A DNA stretch of 64,000 nt from Acestrorhynchus altus (GCA_034509495.1 CM067522.1:21203935-21267934), one strand, 5' to 3'. Counted from the stretch's first letter, positions 26,531 through 37,640 are shown. Program-made: numbers and translations. Notes: generated from the letters alone by a model not told the origin.

Positions 26531-28068
26531 TGCAGCAATTCCACAAAGTAGATGGTTGCAGTCAGGCTTCCTATGGCACTGAGATTTACTGGATAATAAA
26601 ATTGGACAGTCAGTTCATCACAAGCCACAGCGAACAGAAATCCCCATAAAATCCTTTATTGTTTTTAACATATTTAACCGTATAGACATTTGATCTTCAT
26701 TGTAACCACACCGAGAGATGGAGGTGAAATAACTAAACACATGCAACTGAAGAAACGTCTTTTAAACATTAATCGTAAAATGTAATCAGTAGAAAATCAG
26801 TTTTCTTCTAAGGAACATGTAGGACATCCCCGTGTTCATTACTACTTAAAATAACTACAGTTAGAACCAGGTGCAGCACCATCATTGGACATGGCTTTGG
26901 AGGAGAATGTCTTATTTAAGCTTCAGACATTAGTTTGGTTTGCTCTTGATTGTTGAAGTGAGGGGGATCAATTGGTAACAGGTAGCTCTCGCCACAGTTC
27001 TTCATTTTATGCATTGATAAGGTGATCAGGAACAATAAATAATTCAAAATTTAGTCCGATCAGTACTTATTGATCGAAAAATCCAGAAGTGGTGTCTCTC
27101 AGCACGACGTCGGGTTTAACGCAACGTGCCAGACGTCTCTGCATAGAGGTGTAGATTTTCCTAATGGTGTCCTGTGATGATCCATCCCATGCAGCTTGAA
27201 TGTTCTCACTCAGTTCTGCAGATGGTGCGGTAGGGGTGGAGTGTTGATAGAGCGTCCAACAGCGTCCCACACATTTTCAATCAGGGACAGATCTGCCCCT
27301 ACACCAAGACAAAAGCTGCCATTCTGAGGGACTCCATAACGGTCACCATTGCACCACTGCAGTCGCTTGATTCCTTCTGGAATCCAGCTTCCAAACATGG
27401 GTTAAGAGAGGTCCTCCCTGGTCTATTGTACCTTCATTACACTGATAATGGTGTTAGAACATTAACAATCCCTTTCCGTCTAGGTTTAGGCATAATCTGG
27501 ATCTGGGAGCTTGGCCCAGAGTGTCATGATCTAATGAATCCTCAGATATCCTCGTGTTTCTTTCTAATTAAGAATCTGATCAGAGATAATAGCCTTAAGA
27601 CAGAGGTTTCCACTAACATTTGGGCTTGTATAAGCCAGTTAACAGTGCCGCATCTAATTCATGGGCTGGTTTTGCTGGGTTTTGCATGAGAAAAGGCCCA
27701 CAGTCTCACAGTGTAGGTTCAATCTGCCTTCCAAAAGCCAGTGCCCACTCATAGTCCAACAAGAGGGTCCATTGAACGATGAAGTCATATTTGTGCCCTT
27801 CAGCACCGCTTTGTCTTTGGGATGTAAGAAAAGGAACAGCGATACATTGTGAAACATTCGAACATGCTCGACACTCATTTCTCGCCGTCTAATCCCCGTG
27901 AACACAGAGAGCAACTGAGAGCATTAAAATTCCTGTAGCACCAAAAGAAAGCCATGCCACAAAGGCAGTCAGGGGGCAGGTTGGACTGACCTATATATAG
28001 ATGGAGAAACAAGTGCCAATTATTACAGGATTTGAGGGTGTAGGTGGGGGTGTACGGTAGAATGTTTC

Positions 28069-28122
<54 letters not shown>

Positions 28123-28155
28123 ACCTGGTTTGGGTTTGGAGAGGCATCCTCCCAT
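12369..28155 (-). CDS. aifm3: Apoptosis-inducing factor 3 (Rieske/flavin oxidoreductase)
   Basis: Nineteen coding exons join in frame to 599 codons plus stop. In gene order: 28155-28125, 24649-24436, 24311-24202, 23879-23770, 22976-22932, 22798-22702, 21875-21763, 20593-20507, 19575-19484, 18871-18741, 18587-18472, 17614-17543, 16582-16519, 16286-16210, 15406-15289, 14309-14211, 14122-14047, 13947-13843 and 12411-12369. All phases match and all borders are GT-AG. The start MGGCLSKPKP has the Gly2 context for N-myristoylation. A Rieske [2Fe-2S] domain follows, with ligand motifs CPHY (exon 3) and CPWHGACF (exon 4). Then comes an FAD-binding site (LIIGSGPAALVCAETL), an NAD-site motif (VGTSFIGMEVAA) and a C-terminal GDVVTFPLALRG flavin motif. 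Human AIFM3 is 605 residues. The known role of the family is pro-apoptotic and mitochondrial or membrane-associated; the enzyme substrate is unsettled. The last junction (KRDVE to TGDISWL) lacks a short segment present in the main human form. Confidence 0.96.
12480..13060. other. AT-rich aifm3 intron with diverged internal repeats
   Basis: The strings ctatttacaggc, ttctataaag and tctcccaaat recur two to four times, suggesting an old, decayed local duplication. No coding potential seen. Confidence 0.45.
13310..13605. repeat. 58-bp tandem repeat with AT palindrome, five copies
   Basis: Copies begin with gcgatatatcgatattta and spacing between successive starts is 58, 56 and 58 bp. Each unit carries gatatatcgatat, which is close to a perfect palindrome, and tatatctatatc. 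It lies in the last aifm3 intron. Confidence 0.9.
14430..15195 (-). mobile_element. Tc1-like transposon remnant (family B)
   Basis: Minus-strand fragments include MVRSWSDQSVLASSAQ and a VMVWSCSAAAVCEDLSI block typical of Tc1 transposases (the conserved V-M-V-W region). The copy is internally deleted and frameshifted, and it also spans an AT-rich terminal part at 15060-15195. It occupies the aifm3 intron between exons 15289 and 14309. Confidence 0.85.
15570..16135 (+). mobile_element. Tc1/mariner-like transposon remnant (family A)
   Basis: Encodes a readable C-terminal transposase block at 15822-16037: FLNTHSGALFQQDDARPHTA, then SSPDLSLIENVWDAIGR. The QQDDARPH and IEN segments correspond to the second Asp and the final acidic residue of a DDE/D catalytic triad. 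The N-terminal DNA-binding part is missing. It lies within an aifm3 intron, antisense to the gene. Confidence 0.85.
16755..17235 (+). mobile_element. Tc1-like transposon remnant (family B)
   Basis: Encodes DFWSNVLWTDESKAELFGHS, the highly conserved block around a catalytic Asp (WTDES) of Tc1 transposases, followed after a stop by out-of-frame later blocks. Inactive. It lies in the aifm3 intron between exons 17543 and 16582. Confidence 0.9.
17365..17480. repeat. Purine-rich (GA) tract
   Basis: Stretches of gagagagaga and agagaacgagag in an aifm3 intron, just past exon 17543 on the minus strand, so it reads as a CT-rich tract in the transcript. Confidence 0.6.
19660..20400 (+). mobile_element. 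Family A transposon remnant, 5' and 3' parts
   Basis: The first part (19690-19980) resembles the DNA-binding half of a Tc1-like transposase, with a GRPTRTTEGEN segment like the GRPR/AT-hook linker. The second part (20160-20350) repeats the 3' end seen in other family A copies (ctaccacaccatctgcagaa, aagctgcatgggatggatca). The middle is rearranged. It lies in an aifm3 intron. Confidence 0.75.
20655..21650. mobile_element. Composite non-autonomous element with nested family A piece
   Basis: The outer ends are inverted (accatatgtccaaaagtt at 20656 and acatttggacatagagtgt near 21630), the usual edges of small fish DNA transposons. A family A head segment (tgactcgtgctgttgtgttg) is found inside at about 20990-21240. 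No intact coding sequence. It lies in the aifm3 intron between exons 20593 and 21763. Confidence 0.65.
22060..22360 (+). mobile_element. DANA-like tRNA-derived SINE
   Basis: Has the order of parts of fish DANA/HE1-type SINEs: a tRNA B-box-like string (ggtttgagtcccgctcggg), then ccccgtgtccatatgggttt and tgccctgtccaggggtg. The A-box side is worn. It lies in an aifm3 intron. A related copy is at 42600-42860. Confidence 0.7.
24735..25237. mobile_element. Short non-autonomous element with terminal inverted repeats
   Basis: The left end ggtcaaaacttttagaacac and the right end gttctaaaacttttgaccg are inverted copies of each other, about 470 bp apart. There is no transposase frame inside. The ends resemble Tc1-like termini, so this is probably a MITE. 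It lies in the first aifm3 intron. Confidence 0.75.
25989..26047. repeat. (TG)n microsatellite
   Basis: About 28 TG units in the first aifm3 intron. Confidence 0.95.
26486..26527. repeat. (CT)n microsatellite
   Basis: Uninterrupted ct dinucleotides in the first aifm3 intron, with ct-rich flanks from 26400. Confidence 0.95.
26650..27410 (-). mobile_element. Head of family B joined to tail of family A
   Basis: 26655-26965 matches the outer end of family B copies (compare 36400-36460 and, inverted, 37020-37110). 27020-27330 is a minus-strand family A 3' end with NVWDAVGRSINTPPLPHHLQ. The join is about 60 bp wide. No functional transposase. It lies in aifm3 intron 1. Confidence 0.75.
28071..28120. 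repeat. (TG)n microsatellite abutting the aifm3 exon 1 donor
   Basis: About 25 TG units. Read on the minus strand, intron 1 begins GTGA and then runs directly into (CA)n, because the splice donor of the first coding exon is at 28124-28123. Confidence 0.95.
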
Positions 28156-28159
28156 GGTG

Positions 28160-29130
28160 TGCCCGGAGAGAAGCCAGGAGGCCTGGTGAGTGGGAAGCCC
28201 AGGGCAGAATCAGACACTCAGGATGGACTGTAAAGCCTGGGGCTGGACACAGCGCTGCAGTAGCGAACTTCGGGCCTGCCTGGCCCGCTTGGCCATATCA
28301 GAAAATCAGCCACTGGACATAGCCTGAGGAGGGAGGGCAACAAGGTTACAAGCCTTAAAAGTGAAAGGTACTACAGAAGGTTCACCATAGAAGAACCACT
28401 TTTGGTTCCATGAAGTAAATCTGAAGAAGCATTACAGGGTCATAAGTCACAGGTCACCCTTTCATTTCAGAAAAACGAAGGGGAAAATAACGGGTGCCAT
28501 CGTTTGCATTGAAATTGAAAACTTTGTTTGTTGCTATTTAATAAATAGCAACAAACCACGTCATGCTTAGATTTTACAATTCAGCAGGAAAGTGTCTGCT
28601 AACGGCCATTCTCGAGTCATTCTCTGACGCTTCACTCCATTAGTAAGTACCGTCCAACTGTGGGATTTGCCTTGGCTGGTCTCTGATTGGTACGACATGT
28701 GGGACTGGAACCACCTGTTTCTACTGTCCATCATAATGGGCAATTAAAACAAAGCATTTTTGCAAACGAGGGAAATGATAACCATAACCTCAGTATAATA
28801 TTTCATACGGTGAATTCAGAACTGCAGATTTATGACACTGTAAACAAACATGGTTGCTCTTTATCCTGTAGCTGAAATTTTCCGTTCCACCTTAGATGGT
28901 GCAGAAGCTACGGGTGCCAGATTGTAACTGTGGCGCTGTTTTAAGGTGGAATTTCAGCCTCATGCTGCAAGGTAAGCACATGGTCATTTTTTCTTGTTGT
29001 TTATAACATTCTCACAACCAAATATGTGATTTTGGCAAGTACTGTATTTTATTTACTGTATGTTTGCATAATGTAACTCATGGTAGCAGAGTTATCCATG
29101 ATTAAATCGCAGAAGCACACGGTTTTAGGT
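28160..29130. other. Upstream region of aifm3, no exon recognised
   Basis: No further coding exon is needed since the start codon is at 28155-28153. A 5' UTR or promoter must lie here or farther upstream, but I see no convincing TATA or CpG island. An imperfect palindrome (gttgctatttaataaatagc) is near 28531. Confidence 0.4.
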
Positions 29131-29139
29131 CCATATTTA

Positions 29140-29330
29140 ACCCATACAAGTGAATCCACAAAGCACACGTGCCCGGAGGCATGGGCAGCCCTATCCACGG
29201 CACCTGGGGAGCAAAGGCATTTCAGTCGTGCCTGCCAGTTCAGGGATTCGAATCCACAAACTTCCAGTCCTGTGGCTGCTTCCCCGACCACCAGGCCACG
29301 GCTGCACCTGATAAACAGTGTTGTTTTCCG
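29140..29330 (-). mobile_element. tRNA-derived SINE fragment
   Basis: On the minus strand it holds a B-box-type string (ggattcgaatccctgaactg) followed by a segment shared with the copy at 42290-42380 (gcaggcacgactgaa versus gcaggacacgactgaa). This is a short internal fragment. Confidence 0.6.
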
Positions 29331-30290
29331 AACATTCCTGGAACATTATTTCTGTATTGTTACAGGTTACCCTTCCTGCAACCTTTTAAACCATTCTCTC
29401 CCAGCTGGCATGCTGGGAAAGGTCAAGAATTATGAGTCGCATGCATCACATCACGCAAGTGTTAACAGCAATCATATGCAAACCCTGCAGAGGCTATATT
29501 TGTCTCGTCTGCCTCTTTCAGAAAACATAATTAGGAGCCAGAATAGAACAAAACGCTGCTGAATAAAACCATTTAATTTGGACAGCGAGTGCTGAATGCT
29601 TAAACATGCCTACAGTCTTAAAGGAGGCCACCTTTGCTATCAGTTCCCACATATAACTATGACGAGAATAAAAACAGTAACACTTATTTCAGCCTACATT
29701 TACTCTGTAAATGATTTATTTGTGATTCGGATGTTGATTTTGTATATTAATGACCACTGCTCTCGCTGGCTGTGTCAGGGGAGACGGGTGCAGTCAGTTT
29801 TATAAAGACTGTCTGCAGTATAAGACCAGATACGGTCAGTTTACATGCGCATGAGCCAGCCAGGAACCTACGCAAACCTCATAACCACACTAATGACCTT
29901 CCACCAGGGGGCAGTACTAGGCCCTGGGCTATGGAGCTATAACCATGGGTCCTATTTCAATAGTCTTTTTGGTTCCCCGACCCCTTTTGAATAGAAGAAA
30001 CTATCATAGGGACATCCTCCGCCACTCTGAATGAGCAAGCCTTGCACAGGGGACCCCCTTCCCCCCTAAAGGGGGTTAAGCAGTGGTTTAAAGTAGTGAC
30101 GCTTATAAATTATGTTTTTGCTGTTCCAAACCTAGTGAGTGCACCCCTAGTTGTAAAATGTTGATGCAATAGAGAGGATTTGTCCCTCTCCTGGCGGTGC
30201 ACAGCCACTTTTAATGGTTGCCATGGCGATGCACGAAGCAGAGAAGCCTCTGACTGGCTTTCATTCACCCTGTTCGCTTGTCGCTCCACA
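29330..30290. other. Non-coding, nothing recognised
   Basis: No exon, RNA or clear repeat. A short g- and c-rich simple stretch is at 30045-30075. Confidence 0.5.
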
Positions 30291-30560
30291 TCCACATACT
30301 CATTACTGACTCCCTACAGTCTCTACGTGGGCGCTATGGTAATATCGCACGACCAATATGGTCGATAAAACCTCTTCCAACTGCTCGAATTGCTTTGGAA
30401 CTCTTCTCAGAGGCGTACTTCACATGCAAAGAAAGCTACCAATACAAAGGTACGAGTCAGAATGGAAGGCACTCGCAACGGATTGACCTTATATAGTCAG
30501 TCAGGTACAGGGATAAGACCCATCCGTGCTTAAATCATGTGCACAACAAGCGTGAAACTT
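30290..30560 (-). mobile_element. Family A transposon, 5' segment
   Basis: On the minus strand it matches the head of the copy at 19660-19800 (shared strings tgactgactatataaggtc and gagttccaaagcaatt). Only the DNA-binding end is present, and it is frameshifted. Confidence 0.65.
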
Positions 30561-31690
30561 GAATCCTTCACATGTCTCACCTGTCAAACCTGCTCATCAT
30601 CAAATCTGTCCATCCAACGACTTTTTTGACAATGAGCGTCCTTTTTGTGGCCCCTCGTGGACTCTGTATAAGTAAATGTTTTGTGCAGTCTTTGGGAATT
30701 TGTGAATAAGAACATGTTATAGTATCCACGGTGACGGCAACAGGAGGGTAAAAGTCTCCTTAGACAAGAGGGAATCTGTCCAGAGCCAGGAATCCTTCAG
30801 CCATTGAAGTCCATTCCCAACAAGAAGTGGGAAAACTATCAGTCACTCTCTGCTGGGAGCAGTTTTCCATGTCCAGCTTTGCTAAAAATGCCATTAATAA
30901 ATATCTATACAGAACCTCACATTGGAAATGAGTGTGATCAAATTTAATAACCTAATACGTTGAACCTGGTTCTGGTGTTGAGCTCAAGCAACAACATTTG
31001 CTCAAACAGCTTTTCGGGGGCTCTAGTAAAAGGACCAATTGATATTCACATCACACCCAAAGGTCCTTGAAGTGGCGAGTGGAAAGAACAATAGTCCTCC
31101 TTAATGAGGGAGAGGTCCAGTGTGTCCCACTGAGCACACAGGAACGGAAACAAGCCCACGGCTGAAGTTCTGAGGCGTCTGAAACTTTAACGCAGCCTGT
31201 AGCAAGACCTCATTTACGTTTGATAGCATGAAATCAAGTCAACATGTTTGCAGTCTTTATAGGGTTCTACTGTTCTTGGTCTTGAGTTGGTTTTGGGGGT
31301 TCGGGGCCTGGTGGTGTTCGGGTTAAGTTAGGGTTAAGGCTAGGTTCTATGTGCCATGCTGGCTTGAGCTTCTTCTGGGGTTCTATCAGAATCAGAACCA
31401 GAATTATTTTATTAATTTAATAGAATTGCACATTTTTACAGCTACACCCATCTATATAACATAAAAATAGAATACAAATAAATAAATAAAAAGAATAAAC
31501 ATCATAAACACTTTGCAAATATATACATTTATTAATTAAATATGAACACAGATAAGTAACTAATAATTAAGAAATTGCACATGTATTTAGGTTATTACAG
31601 GTTTAGGTTACTATGGCTGTGCATTATGTGATTCGTTACTGTTAGGCTTCATCATTAGTTATTTACGCTCATCGTCAAATAAATAGTTGC
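30560..31690. other. Non-coding, nothing certain
   Basis: A possible LINE or SINE tail (agaatcagaaccagaattattttatta, about 31388-31440) is followed by AT-rich simple sequence. No exon recognised. Confidence 0.45.
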
Positions 31691-32190
31691 AACCAGAAGG
31701 ACGTGTGGGATTGCAGTGCTGTTGGGAAGGAAGATGAAGGTGATCAGGATCAATAACTGATCTAATCAATATTTATTGATCTACTCATACAGAAGTGGTG
31801 TCTCTCAGTTCGGCGTCGGGTTTAACGCAACGTGCCAGACGTCTCTGCATGGAGTTGTAGAGGTTCCTAATGGTGTCCTGTTGACGTGGTGTTAAGGGCA
31901 GTCGTCCATTGGACGCTCTATCAACACTCCACCCCTACCACACCATCTGCAGAACGGAGTGAGAACATTCAAGCTGCATGGGATGGATCATCACAGGACA
32001 CCATTAGGAACATCTACACCTCCATGCTGAGACGTCTGGAATGTTGCGTTGAACCCGACGTGGTACTGAGAGACACGACTTCTGTATGAGTAGATCAATA
32101 AATGCTGATCATATCAGACTATTGATCCTGATCACCTTTATCTTCCTTCCCAACAGCACTGCAATCCCACACGTCCTTCTGGGGAAAAGA
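31690..32190. mobile_element. 500-bp inverted repeat made of two family A ends
   Basis: The left arm (about 31694-31883) and right arm (about 31985-32184) are reverse complements with few mismatches. For example, gtgggattgcagtgctgttg at the left matches caacagcactgcaatcccac at the right. The spacer is about 100 bp and is itself family A sequence. It can fold into one long hairpin. Confidence 0.9.
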
Positions 32191-32199
32191 TTTTTTTTG

Positions 32200-33960
32200 A
32201 CGATGATTTTTATTCCTTTGTTTCTGGTGTTTATTTCAGGAATGCTTTCAAAAAACGAAAAAGCCTTGTCGGTTTGGCAGAAGGGGGCTGCACCTGATAT
32301 TCCTGCAGAATTTATGACAATCTCCATAGCAACTGTGAATCTGTTCCTACACACTCTTCATATAGTTCCACGGGGGGTTTTTTTGGGTCATGCAAAACAT
32401 GTCCGAGACAAAAATGCACCAACAGCAAACAACGTCATTGAGCTAAGTGTGTGTTGCTGGTATTTACTTTTCCAACATCATGCCAGACTTCACTTGAGAT
32501 TGTAAGCTGCAGCTTAACGAATTTGCTGGGGCGGCTGCAAAGTTCTCTTCTCCAACCCAAAGTAGGTTAAGAAGATTTCCAGGCTTCACGGCATATGACA
32601 CAGATCGAGTCACTAGCTCGCTCGCGGGAAGGCCTGCCAACAAACATGGTTAATAATCTTTTTTTATGCGCGTAGAGAAATGAACTGGAATGCTGCGAGC
32701 ATGGCACCCAGCCCCGTCAGTCTGGGTTAGCACTGGTTGTCGCTGGTTAAACGGAGGGTTACGTCACTCAGGGGTGACTCAGTCCAAAAGGTAACATTAT
32801 GTCAGTGGAAATGTAGGATTGGGAGATATCACACCTCTCCAGTCGGAAAAATGGGACTTATGGGATGATAAAGGAGTGAGGTAACACGCCAGGCCACTAC
32901 AGACACTTTAACCCCTGATATCTATACACATTCTATTTATATTTTATATAAATGGTGTGTTTTGCTTCACATTGTGCGTCTAAAAGCTACGTCCCATAAA
33001 ATGATTATATCAGATAAGACACATTGTCCCCTTGGAGCTATAAGGTTCTATCTGCAGCCTGAGCAGAGCACCTTTATTGTCCCAGTGACAGATACGGAGA
33101 AGTACTAGTGCAATACTGTGAAAGGGGTTTTTGATATTATCATATCATTTATATTCACTGCATTTAAAGTTGATACTGTGATTAGAAATCTATTCAAATT
33201 CCAGATAAAAAGTTCGAATATTCCGAGATTCTGGACGATCCATAAGCCAAACTCATCAACAGTAAAACCGATGTCACTTTATGTGTAATGAACATAAAAT
33301 ATGAGCTTTCTAACCTTATTCTATTTTTCTCAGATGTACGAGTGAAGTCTAAACACCTCCCATTACATTAAGAAGTCACCGAATATGTTCGTAACTCAAT
33401 TTTGATAAAAATGTCAGATAGAATTTATAGTCCAAAGGGGACGATATATATACAAGTCTTCTTGTTCTAGGACAAATTTAGCATTTCTCTTGTGATTACT
33501 AATGGATTATAATGCTTTATATATTATTATGGAATGTGATGCTTTTGATACTGAACTATAACCTCGGAAAATTCAAAACTCCTGTTCATATTTATATAAA
33601 GTGAAATATTTCAGTCTTTTTTTCTTTTGAAAAGACTGTAAAATAATCCAAATCACAAATCCAGAATCTTAGACGTCAGATTATTTCATTTCAAATATGA
33701 ATGACTTGATAATCATAAAGTATCAACATTAGAATACAAAGTACAAAACGGATTGAAATATATCACTTTAGATTGAATCAATTCAACACAAAGGTTTATA
33801 CTTTTCAATTAACTTATGACAATATTCTACTTTTTGAGAAGCAATAATATATAAAATAATAAAATATTATATATAAAGCAATAATTGTATAATAAAGTAT
33901 AACTAAAAGGTATAAATGCAATAAAGAACATTTTATTTATTATTTATTTTAAGGCCTTTA
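32200..33960. other. AT-rich intergenic DNA
   Basis: Open frames around 32200-32500 have no family resemblance. No exon or repeat family was recognised apart from AT-rich simple stretches at 33840-33970. Confidence 0.5.
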
Positions 33961-33969
33961 TATTCTTTT

Positions 33970-35115
33970 TATTTTATTTTTTCATTTTAAGGTAACTTTT
34001 CTTAGGTTTATGATTCTATGCAATCCGATGTTCCTGATTTCAGATTTCTTCCAGTTAGTGACCAGTGGTTTTCCTAGAGTTGCTGATCAGGAAAGCTGCT
34101 TTAAAAACAGTTTATTGTAACCCGTTATGATTCCGAACACTGCAGCAAGCTGAAATTCGGATATATAGAGGTTTACATACAAATTAACAACTAGGTTGTT
34201 TTTTTCTTCATTTCAATTTTAAGGTAACTTTTCTTAGTTTTATGATTCTGTGCACTGAACAGGCAATGACTGGACGATAAGTCGCTATTATAATTACCAC
34301 GACAGGCCTTGTTACCCGTGACGACAACAAGAAACAACGAAGAGGGTCTTAAGAAACTAATTTCTCGAAAACTTTTATTTGAGAACTTATTTTATTCTTT
34401 TATATCTTTTTTAACATTTTTGCATCTTTATCTTAGGAATTCTTTCAGGGCTGGAACTCATCTACCCTGCTTTGTCCTGCTTGCACGTCTCCTCTGCTGA
34501 AGCCAAACGAACACCAACAGAACACGGAACCACGTAAGCGTCACCTTCACTGATCTCACTTCTCAGATTCTGACATACCTCTGATTTCGGATTTCGTCCA
34601 GTGAGTGACCAGTGGTTTTTCCTGAGCTGCCGTTCAGGAAAGCTCAGGCAAGTTATTCCAGAGGGCTCCTCAGAGCTCACAAGACTCAACACACTAACTC
34701 ATACACACACTTACCATACACACACACACACACACACGGTTTATCAGCAGAGATGGACTCTGACTGACACAAATGACTCAAGAGTTCAAAGGGACGCGAA
34801 ATCCCATCACAAGCTGCTGCTCTTCAGGCCCAGTAGGAGCTGGAGAGACGCTGCTGAGCCTCAGTACGTTCAGGCCTATCAGCTGGGAGTGATTGTAGTG
34901 ATCAAAGCTGCAGGGTGACACAGTGCTTCACTCTTTAAAAAGAGTGCTGCAGAGAGCAGTGCCATAGAAGACCTGTGAGCCATCTAAAGGTTCACAATCA
35001 GCACCTCCACTACAAACCACCAACCTTGATGTTCAGTATGGACGTTCTCCAAGCTCCTTTAAAAAGAGCCTAATGTAACCTGTTACGGTTCCGAACCCTC
35101 CTGCGATTCCCTTTG
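33970..35115. repeat. Cluster of partial local duplications
   Basis: The segment with ttaaggtaacttttcttag occurs at 33990 and 34220. The segment with agtgaccagtggttttcct occurs at 34057 and again, with one change, at 34604. A further part with taaccngttanggttccgaac-type sequence occurs at 34120 and 35080. This looks like a broken-up tandem duplication or an unclassified repeat. A (CA)n run lies at 34712-34736. Confidence 0.65.
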
Positions 35116-35119
35116 GAAT

Positions 35120-36290
35120 TAATAACGATTCCTTTATGGAAGATGCTGGACTTTGGTGGGGCACTGTTCCATGAGGTCTGTGCTCCTTTATGGTTCCCCC
35201 ATGACTTGCCTGAAGTGTCAAGCAAAGTGTTGATCGGTGGAACTTTGCCCGCACCGTTCCCGCACGCCGAGATGGCCGGTGGTTAATCATTAGCCCTTTC
35301 TCACAGATCAACAGGAGATAGGCAAGTGTCCCTCCCAACTAAGCCCTTTCCTCACACTGCATCTCCACTGCTGGCAAAACACGGAGAAGACATAGAGGTG
35401 AAGAGTGGGGATGGTTCAGTGCATTTAGCCCAGGGCAGTGACCTGTGTGACCTTTCGGACATGGTCAGGTTCGTTCTGTATGGTCAGAAGCTAGTGACAC
35501 TAATTAACACTGATACTGAGTGTAATCAGTTGCCTCGGTGACGTTGTAAAAATGAGGGAATTTGAGTACCGGAAAATAACCCTAATTTTAGGAAGCAGCT
35601 TTCTTTTGGAATTGCATCCAAAATCCCATAAAATTAGACATTATGTCCAAAATTAACCACACAAATATTATTTTAAATATTATGCAAATAATCGCAAATT
35701 ACATTTATTTCTCATTTTTAGAGAAAAAAAAATATGTATACATTTATACATATTTATACAGTATTATTATTGTTTTCCTAAATTGCAAAAAAAATTATCC
35801 ATCAAATTTAAATAAAGACAAGGATGGTGGCACCTTTAGTATGCAGGACTTTTAGTGTTAGTTTTAGTCATTTTAGGGAAAGTGTTTGAACAAAATAATG
35901 TGTAAAGTGTACTTTTATTTTTGCAAAACGTTTAATGAAAATGAAAATTAAATGTTTTAAATGATCTTTTTACTTTCAGTGGAATCCAGTTTAAAAAGGT
36001 TTTAATCCAGGTCATGTTGGAGTCATTCATTCAAGTTTTGAGACAATGTCTTAAAACAGTTGCCAGATTCAGATTTCAAGCCAAACATGACAATAAAATG
36101 AGACACGTCAATAAGATAGTGATTATATTGTGTGTTTAACACCTTAAACACCTTAAGTTTGGCTGTAAATCCAATAACCTGGCAACCCTGAAGTCTGGGC
36201 TCATGGTCAGAGACGTTATAGTAATTTACGGTGCCTGGACGTCTTCCTCGGAAGTGCCTGTGGATTATGGTTGAGTGGTTTGACATTTTG
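35120..36290. other. Non-coding, nothing recognised
   Basis: No supported exon. The 35326-35541 frame has no known domain and no splice-site support. Confidence 0.45.
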
Positions 36291-36294
36291 ACAT

Positions 36295-37110
36295 ATGGAC
36301 ATTTCTATACTTCCGATCCTGCTTTTTTAAATGTGCAATAATGTGAAAAAGTCCCCCAAATCACCTGCAAACCATTAGAGAGGAGACCTTTGAGGAGACT
36401 GTCTTATATAAGCCTCAGACATTAGTTTGGTTTGCTCTTGATTGTTGAAGTGAGTGGTATCACCATGGTGAGATCCAAAGAGCTCTCTGAGGCCTTCAGG
36501 AAGAAGGTTGCAACTATGTGGAAATGGATTTCAAAACATCTCAGAACAACTGTCCAGGACCACTGCACTGTCTAGCAAGTTGAGCCCGAGAGCAAAACCA
36601 CAAGATGCGTAAAGAAGATCCAACAATTCTAAAATGTCAAGACTAAAGTTCTCCAGAGAACACCTAGGCAAAGAGCAGGACTTGCATGGTGGTGGGAGTG
36701 TGATGGTTTGGAGCTGCTCTGCTGCAGCAGGGTGTGGAGATCTCTCCATCATAGAAACCACTATGAGATCTTTATTGTATCAGAGGGGGTTTGAGGAGAA
36801 CCGAAGAGCGTCTGTACAAAGACTGACACTGAAACATCACAGAGCTGAAAGAATTCCGCACGGAGGAGTGGGAACGTCTTTCTTCCACTCGATGTCAGAG
36901 ACGGTAGACGGTTCTAGAAACATCTAACTGACATTATTTCAGCCAAAGGAGGAGATACAGCTATTAAGACAGATGGGGGTCTGAACTTTCTCCTCACAAG
37001 AAAATTACATTTCTATTAATAATGTTTATAAATGATGTTTAAAGACGTTTCTTCAGTTGTGTTTAGTTAAATGACCTCCATCTCTCAGTGTAGTTACAAT
37101 GAAGATCATT
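36295..37110 (+). mobile_element. Tc1-like transposon remnant (family B), internally deleted
   Basis: Begins with an AT-rich terminal part, then an N-terminal transposase stretch (RSKELSEAFRKKV at about 36472-36510). A deletion follows, then the VMVWSCSAAAGCGDLSI block near 36700. The end at 37020-37110 is inverted relative to the start of the copy at 26690-26780, so the family has long terminal inverted repeats. Confidence 0.85.
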
Positions 37111-37126
37111 AAATATGTGATTGGCA

Positions 37127-37640
37127 CCAAGATCAATGGTTTGTTCTCGTGCATCACACGTCCAGAAGGTCTGATGTCATGGTGTTTGGACGATGCCAGA
37201 TCTCCTTTGATCTTCATTACAGACACTTTAACAGTCCAAAGTTACGTTAATGAGGTTCTGCGACCAGTGGTTCTACCTTTTATGAACACACACTCCGGTG
37301 CTCTGTTCCAACAGGACGATGCTCGTTCACACACTGTTGCCCTCTCAAGATCTCGCCTTGAAGACACAGATACTACGCGGTGGTCGGTCTCATCTCCAGA
37401 CCTGTCCCTGATTGAAAATGTGAGGATGCTATTGGACGCTCTATCAACACTCCACCCCTACCACACCATCTGCAGAACTGGGTGAGAACATTCAAGCTGC
37501 ATGAGATGGATCATCACAGGACACCATTAGGAACCTCTACACCTCCATGCAGAGACGTCTGCGTACTTCTGTGTGTGTAGATCAATAACTATTGATCAGA
37601 TCAGATCTTTATCTTCCGTCCCAACAGCACTGCAATCCCT
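37127..37640 (+). mobile_element. Family A transposon remnant
   Basis: C-terminal transposase frame with FMNTHSGALFQQDDARSH and SSPDLSLIENVRM, then a one-base shift. It ends in the same gatcaataa...cttccgtcccaacagcactgc sequence as the arms at 31.7-32.2 kb. It is directly joined to the family B copy on its left. Confidence 0.85.

Noticed and set aside
32086..32505. 139-codon forward frame with hydrophobic start
   Set aside because: It begins inside a transposon inverted repeat and shows no domain, splice support or homology that I can see.
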